From Apium graveolens (lineage: Eukaryota; Streptophyta; Magnoliopsida; Apiales; Apiaceae), in contig NC_133653.1 in the NCBI RefSeq assembly GCF_009905375.1, positions 93,341,994 through 93,405,993 of the forward strand: DNA of 64,000 nucleotides. The letters run 5' to 3'. Under the pieces are notes generated by a model. The model worked only from the letters and a program-made list of their open reading frames with translations, was not told the origin of the DNA and searched no databases. Below are positions 60,068-64,000 of the stretch, piece after piece (the stretch's first letter is position 1; each line of letters opens with the position of its first letter). The translations under genes were made by a program, and so were the position numbers.

Positions 60068-60079
60068 GCTCTGATACCA
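60068..60079 (-). other. Primer-binding site of Tekay E
   Basis: The reverse strand TGGTATCAGAGC lies 4 nt inside the 5' LTR end; complementary to initiator tRNA-Met. Confidence 0.92.
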
Positions 60080-60083
60080 AACC

Positions 60084-63000
60084 TGTGGCGCCCTCCAAAC
60101 CCGGGTCAGAAGTTTGGGGTCCACACACACACCTTAATTATAACCTGCTTATAACAATAATAAAGATAATAATAATATATGCAGTGACCCAACTTACCAA
60201 CCACCACGGACCGCAACAGGTTAAAGTATGCACACAAGCCAAACACACTAATATATTACAAACCGTTCAAATCCCAACTATTTCAAACTCAAACTGAGTA
60301 TTAAACATTATTACAAACTTTTACAAACTTAAATTATCCCAAAAGAAGCCTACTAGCTCAGCTTTCTCAACCTGAACCCCTAGCTCTCGCGCTGGACTGG
60401 GGATCCTCGCTACCGACTGGTTCCTTTTTAACTGGAAAGAATATAAACAACATCGCACAAATGAGCTAACTAGCTCAGCAAGTCACAATGACAAAACTGA
60501 GAATAATGATCATCAGGTTAATATGATTATGATATTAAGTGAACATTGGATTATGATTTAGAATTTGATATTATACTTTTAATTTAAAAACCAAGGTTAG
60601 GCTGCTGATCAGTCACGCACTAACCCCGAGCAAGGCACACAGCATTGCTCTAACTACTGGATCCAAGACACACATTGGCCTAACTTGACCATTATATGGT
60701 CTGACCACGAATCTGGTCCACAATTTTATAAAAACAATCCAATTCTAACATAATAACAGAATATGCAATAATAAACAATAACCGAAATCATTAACAACAA
60801 TAAATGTTTAACAATGAAAGGGTTTCAATCCTTGTAAGGATCAATAAGGCAATTTAAAAGCTTGGATGCTGGGTAATGAAAAAATTGGATAACAAAGGAA
60901 TCAACATTTCAGGGTTTCAAAGATTTGGGCTTTCAAAGCATAGGATACAATGATTGAATGTACAAGTAATTCAGTTCAGTGTTTGGGATTTTTGTTTACA
61001 TGTATTTGTGGAGTAATATCGTATACTTGAGATTTCTGTTTAGGTATACAACAATCAATGGTCTAGAAAGAATAAGGTTTATGGCTTAAGAATAAGAACT
61101 GGAATCAGAGTTTAGGTTTCAGTGCTTCAAAGCACTTGCAATATCAACAAGACTATCACGTATTACAATATTTCGAGAAAGTTCGGAATACTTGCCTGAT
61201 ATTAGCTTACTACACTACACTCGCTTCCAATCACAACCGTCTTACTCCTTAACTCTCTGTTTCCCTTTCTTACATCTTGCCTCTTCTGCTCACATATCAT
61301 AAGCATCTATCAATAATTTACTCATGGAATTCTATTCAACACATACTTCTATCTACCCTTCGTTTTACCTAAATCCGATTAACGGATTGAAAGTTTTGCA
61401 ATAATCAAGTAAACACCGAATATATAGACTGATAGTCAATTAACAAGTCACATATAGCACATAATACATCACGTAATCAATGATATATTATTTATAAAGA
61501 AGTCTAGGGTCATAAATAGGCTTTCTGGTATTTAAAATGATTTTTAAAACATTTTTCGGAATTAAAACGGGTCGTTGGATCAATTTCGGGTTAATAAACA
61601 GGGTTCGGTTGGCCAATTCTGGCTCCGAAATAATTTTAGAATAATTGTCGAGCCTTGGAAATAATTTAGAATAATATTTTAAAGCTCGAAACTATTTTTC
61701 AGAATTTTTAAATCATTTTTAAATAATTAAATCTAATTAAATAATTAATTAAAATCAATTAATAATTAATTAAATCAATTAATCAATTAATTTTTGAATT
61801 AATTGACCAATTAATCAATTAGAAATTAACTGAAATTAATTAACTAATTAATTTAGATTTATTTGTGAATTAAAAATAATTTTCAGAATTAAAATAATAA
61901 TTTTTAGAATTTTCAGAAATTAAAAACGAATTTTTATAATAAAAATAAATAGGAAATATGATTTTTAAACATTTTTAAAACAGAAATCCAATTTTTGCAA
62001 AGTCTGGAAACTACAGGGACCAAACTGCATCGTTTTCAAAACTATAGGTACTAAACTGTAATTTTCCAGGGGGTCGCCGGAAAACAGTCGGGGATGGCTG
62101 GAGAACACGTTCCAGGGATGCTCAGGCCACCATCACCTCCAGATCACATCTACACAACACCAGGAACACAACCATGAAATCAATTCATCCTAACAATCCC
62201 TGAGTTGGCCGGAATTTGGCCGTGAAATTTTCCAGTTTCCGGCGAACATCGGAAAACTTCAAAACACAACTCCCTTCTCTACAGACCTCGTTGGTTCATG
62301 AAACTTATACAACTAGATTGCAAATTTCACAGAGAACACAACCCACTATAACACAACATCAATCTATCACATAATAAGAAACCCCCAAATTTCAATTAAG
62401 AACATTCATACGGGTTATAAACCCTAATTTTAAAATTCGAAAATCAAACTCAAATTTGAACATGTTATTGAACTCCAAATCAGACGTATGACATATGAAA
62501 ATCATCAGGAAAACAAGCTCTACAACATGCAATCATCAAATCATACAAACAATCATCCGAACAAAAATTCATATTTTTAATAAAATAAATTCGAAAATAA
62601 ATAAATTTTTAGAAAAATAACCTTGATTTCTGCAGGTGTATGGATTACAGAATCTGGTAGAGCTCTTGAAGACCTTCAGATTGGTTACTCGATCTTTCCA
62701 AACCGAATTCAATAACACCTCCAAATGCTTGTTTGATTCTTAGAACAGTTTTTGGAAATTAGGGTTTTTCTCTGAAAATTATATAATTATCTGTCTGCAA
62801 ATGATTTTGATACGAAATAAAATACGGTAAAAGGCTATTTATAATTACGAAAAATTTGTATCCCGTTGGATCATTCCGGATATAAAACAGTACGTTTATT
62901 TGTAAAAACTGATCCAAACGGTATCGGTTTTCAGAATAATTATCCAAATCAGTACAATTTGTACTGCGGTCTTGGTCTCAGCACCTGGTTACACGTATTA

Positions 63001-63523
63001 CGAAGTGATAATTGTGATAGTTTAATAAAAAGCTCCCGTTTATCGAAAATACGGGTTTTATTGATTTACCGAAATGAATATTGTATCGAAAATGTTGCGC
63101 CGGGACCCGCGCAGGACAAACCGTACGCCGGATCGAAAAAGTCGAAACATGGAATATGCTCGGAATATTACAATTAGGTTAGGAAGGAGTTCTCGAAAGA
63201 GTTTCGGGTTCCAAAAATGTAACAACGGTTGACGTCGGTTGGTTCCCGTTTTTATAAAATAGATTTTAATTACCCGGAAAAAGATTTTAGAAATTTCATA
63301 TGATTCTTATAAATCCATAAACCAATATAAAAATAATTAGGAAGATATGACAATTATCTATATTTTATTTTGGACATATAAAAATTAAAATACTCAATTA
63401 ATATTATTTTTGAATATTCAAGTACAGATAACACTTAACAATTAATTCACAGAATAGATACTGAACACACATAATAATTATATAATAGCAAAAATAATTA
63501 CACGATATATCCCGGATATTACA
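60084..63523 (-). repeat. 5' LTR of Tekay E (3440 bp)
   Basis: The reverse strand begins TGTAATATCCGGG and ends GGCGCCACA. A canonical TATA box TATAAATAG lies at 62843-62835 (reverse strand), giving a U3 of about 680 bp and an R-U5 of about 2.7 kb. A strongly AT-rich tract of AATTAATT-type repeats lies at about 61730-61860. No gene is seen. Confidence 0.88.
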
Positions 63524-63888
63524 GTGATACCTCCTTTCTTTGGTACATACTGAACTGGACTCACCCAAGAACTGTCAGAAATGGGATAGATGATCCCTGC
63601 ATCCAGCCATTTTAGAATTTCCTTCTTCACAACTTCTTTCATGATCATATTGAGCCTTCTTTGTTGCTCAACAGTAGGCTTGCTACCTTCCTCCAGTAAA
63701 ATTTTATGCATGTAATAGGAAGGGTTGATTCCCTTAATATCTGCTATCGTCAATCCAATTGCCGATTTGAACTCTTTCAGAATTCTTAAGAGTTTTTCCT
63801 CATCGCTGTCTGAAAGGTCAGATGCAATAATAACAGGCAAAGTAGATGCATCACCTAAAAATGCATACCTTAAGTGTTCAGGCAATGG
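63524..63888 (-). pseudogene. pol: Athila C RT N-terminal piece
   Basis: About 120 codons of Athila pol, from the region before RT to the first RT finger, open and without internal stops. It aligns with 6081-5880 and upstream of element B. It ends at the Tekay E LTR (63523) and, on the other side, at a new junction at 63889. Confidence 0.9.
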
Positions 63889-64000
63889 TGTAATACATAA
63901 GTGATGATGTCATAGATTACTGGAGATAACAATATCATTAGTGTCTCTGATCAAAGTATGAAGCAAACCAATAGACATCTGATCTGAGGAGGAGATTAAT
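63889..64000. mobile_element. Probable start of another inserted element
   Basis: Athila similarity stops exactly at TGTAATACATAAGTG, which has the TG start of an LTR. The remaining 112 bp match nothing else in the window. Its family cannot be named from this much sequence. Confidence 0.45.

Larger units (their letters stand above)
56557..63523 (-). mobile_element. Tekay-type chromovirus E, 3'-truncated
   Basis: From high to low: 5' LTR (63523-60084), primer-binding site, an extra ORF, gag, protease and RT up to the catalytic site. RNase H, integrase and the 3' LTR are absent. The 5' LTR edge lies in Athila C RT; the other edge joins Athila C RT about 120 codons further along. The simplest reading is insertion of a full element followed by a deletion across its 3' end and adjoining Athila DNA. 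Confidence 0.87.
19779..63888 (-). mobile_element. Athila-type retrotransposon C, interrupted by three later insertions
   Basis: Reading from high to low: start of RT (63888-63524), insertion E, RT around the catalytic site (56556-56418), solo LTR L4, remaining pol (52261-50223), spacer, ORF2 first part (49706-49009), insertion F, ORF2 second part (22981-22452), 3' noncoding, polypurine tract and 3' LTR (21240-19779). Gag and the 5' LTR lie beyond another break at 63889. Each insertion splits sequence that is continuous in element A or B, so one element is certain except across E, where about 120 codons are missing. Confidence 0.9.

Noticed and set aside
1..64000. Host genes or a novel non-transposon system
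   Set aside because: All coding signals I could recognise belong to LTR retrotransposons; remaining stretches are LTRs, spacers or degenerate interiors.

Overview
This 64 kb window is plant repeat DNA. It is a nested stack of LTR retrotransposons with no recognisable host gene, tRNA or rRNA gene. The lineages (Athila and Tekay-type Ty3/gypsy, Sirevirus-like Ty1/copia), LTRs up to 4.2 kb, TG...CA ends and 5-bp target-site duplications (TSDs) indicate an angiosperm, probably a eudicot with a large TE-rich genome. The species cannot be read from the sequence. All coding regions are partial or broken. Domain calls were made by eye from motifs.

Layout. (1) 1-5174 (+) is the 3' half of an Athila element, 'A': reverse transcriptase (RT), RNase H (RH) and integrase (IN), then a spacer, the Athila third ORF ('ORF2') and a 3' noncoding region. 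It meets tail-to-tail (2) 5175-11726 (-), the 5' half of a second Athila element, 'B' (RT, protease, gag, primer-binding site, 5' LTR). B's LTR holds a solo copia LTR at 10026-11699 (TSD CTAAG). (3) 11727-19066 (+) is the 3' half of a Tekay chromovirus, 'G', with a 4152-bp LTR. (4) 19067-19778 (+) is a Sirevirus-like fragment, 'H'. (5) 19779-63888 (-) is a third Athila element, 'C', cut into pieces by later insertions: a Tekay-like element 'F' at 22982-49008, a solo LTR 'L4' at 52262-56417 (TSD CCTGT) and a truncated Tekay element 'E' at 56557-63523. F's 5' LTR contains a related solo LTR, 'L2' (26921-38886). L2 contains a pol-less Sirevirus, 'I' (28321-36060, TSD GTTCG). The nest is therefore four insertions deep. 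(6) A further element probably begins at 63889.

How the parts work together. In a complete Athila element, gag-pol is followed by a spacer and ORF2. Here the spacer carries a conserved hairpin, a four-unit GC-rich palindromic array and a TATA-like box about 90-100 bp before the ORF2 start codon. The Athila LTRs carry the same kind of array, followed by a TATA box and, in two copies, flanked by the same TCCAGAGA motif. This suggests that the LTR promoter cassette exists twice in the element and that ORF2 has its own promoter. It is the most interesting signal I found.

Two elements, F and I, have nearly identical LTRs around coding regions that cannot support transposition, so both were probably mobilised in trans. 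No previously unknown gene system could be demonstrated.
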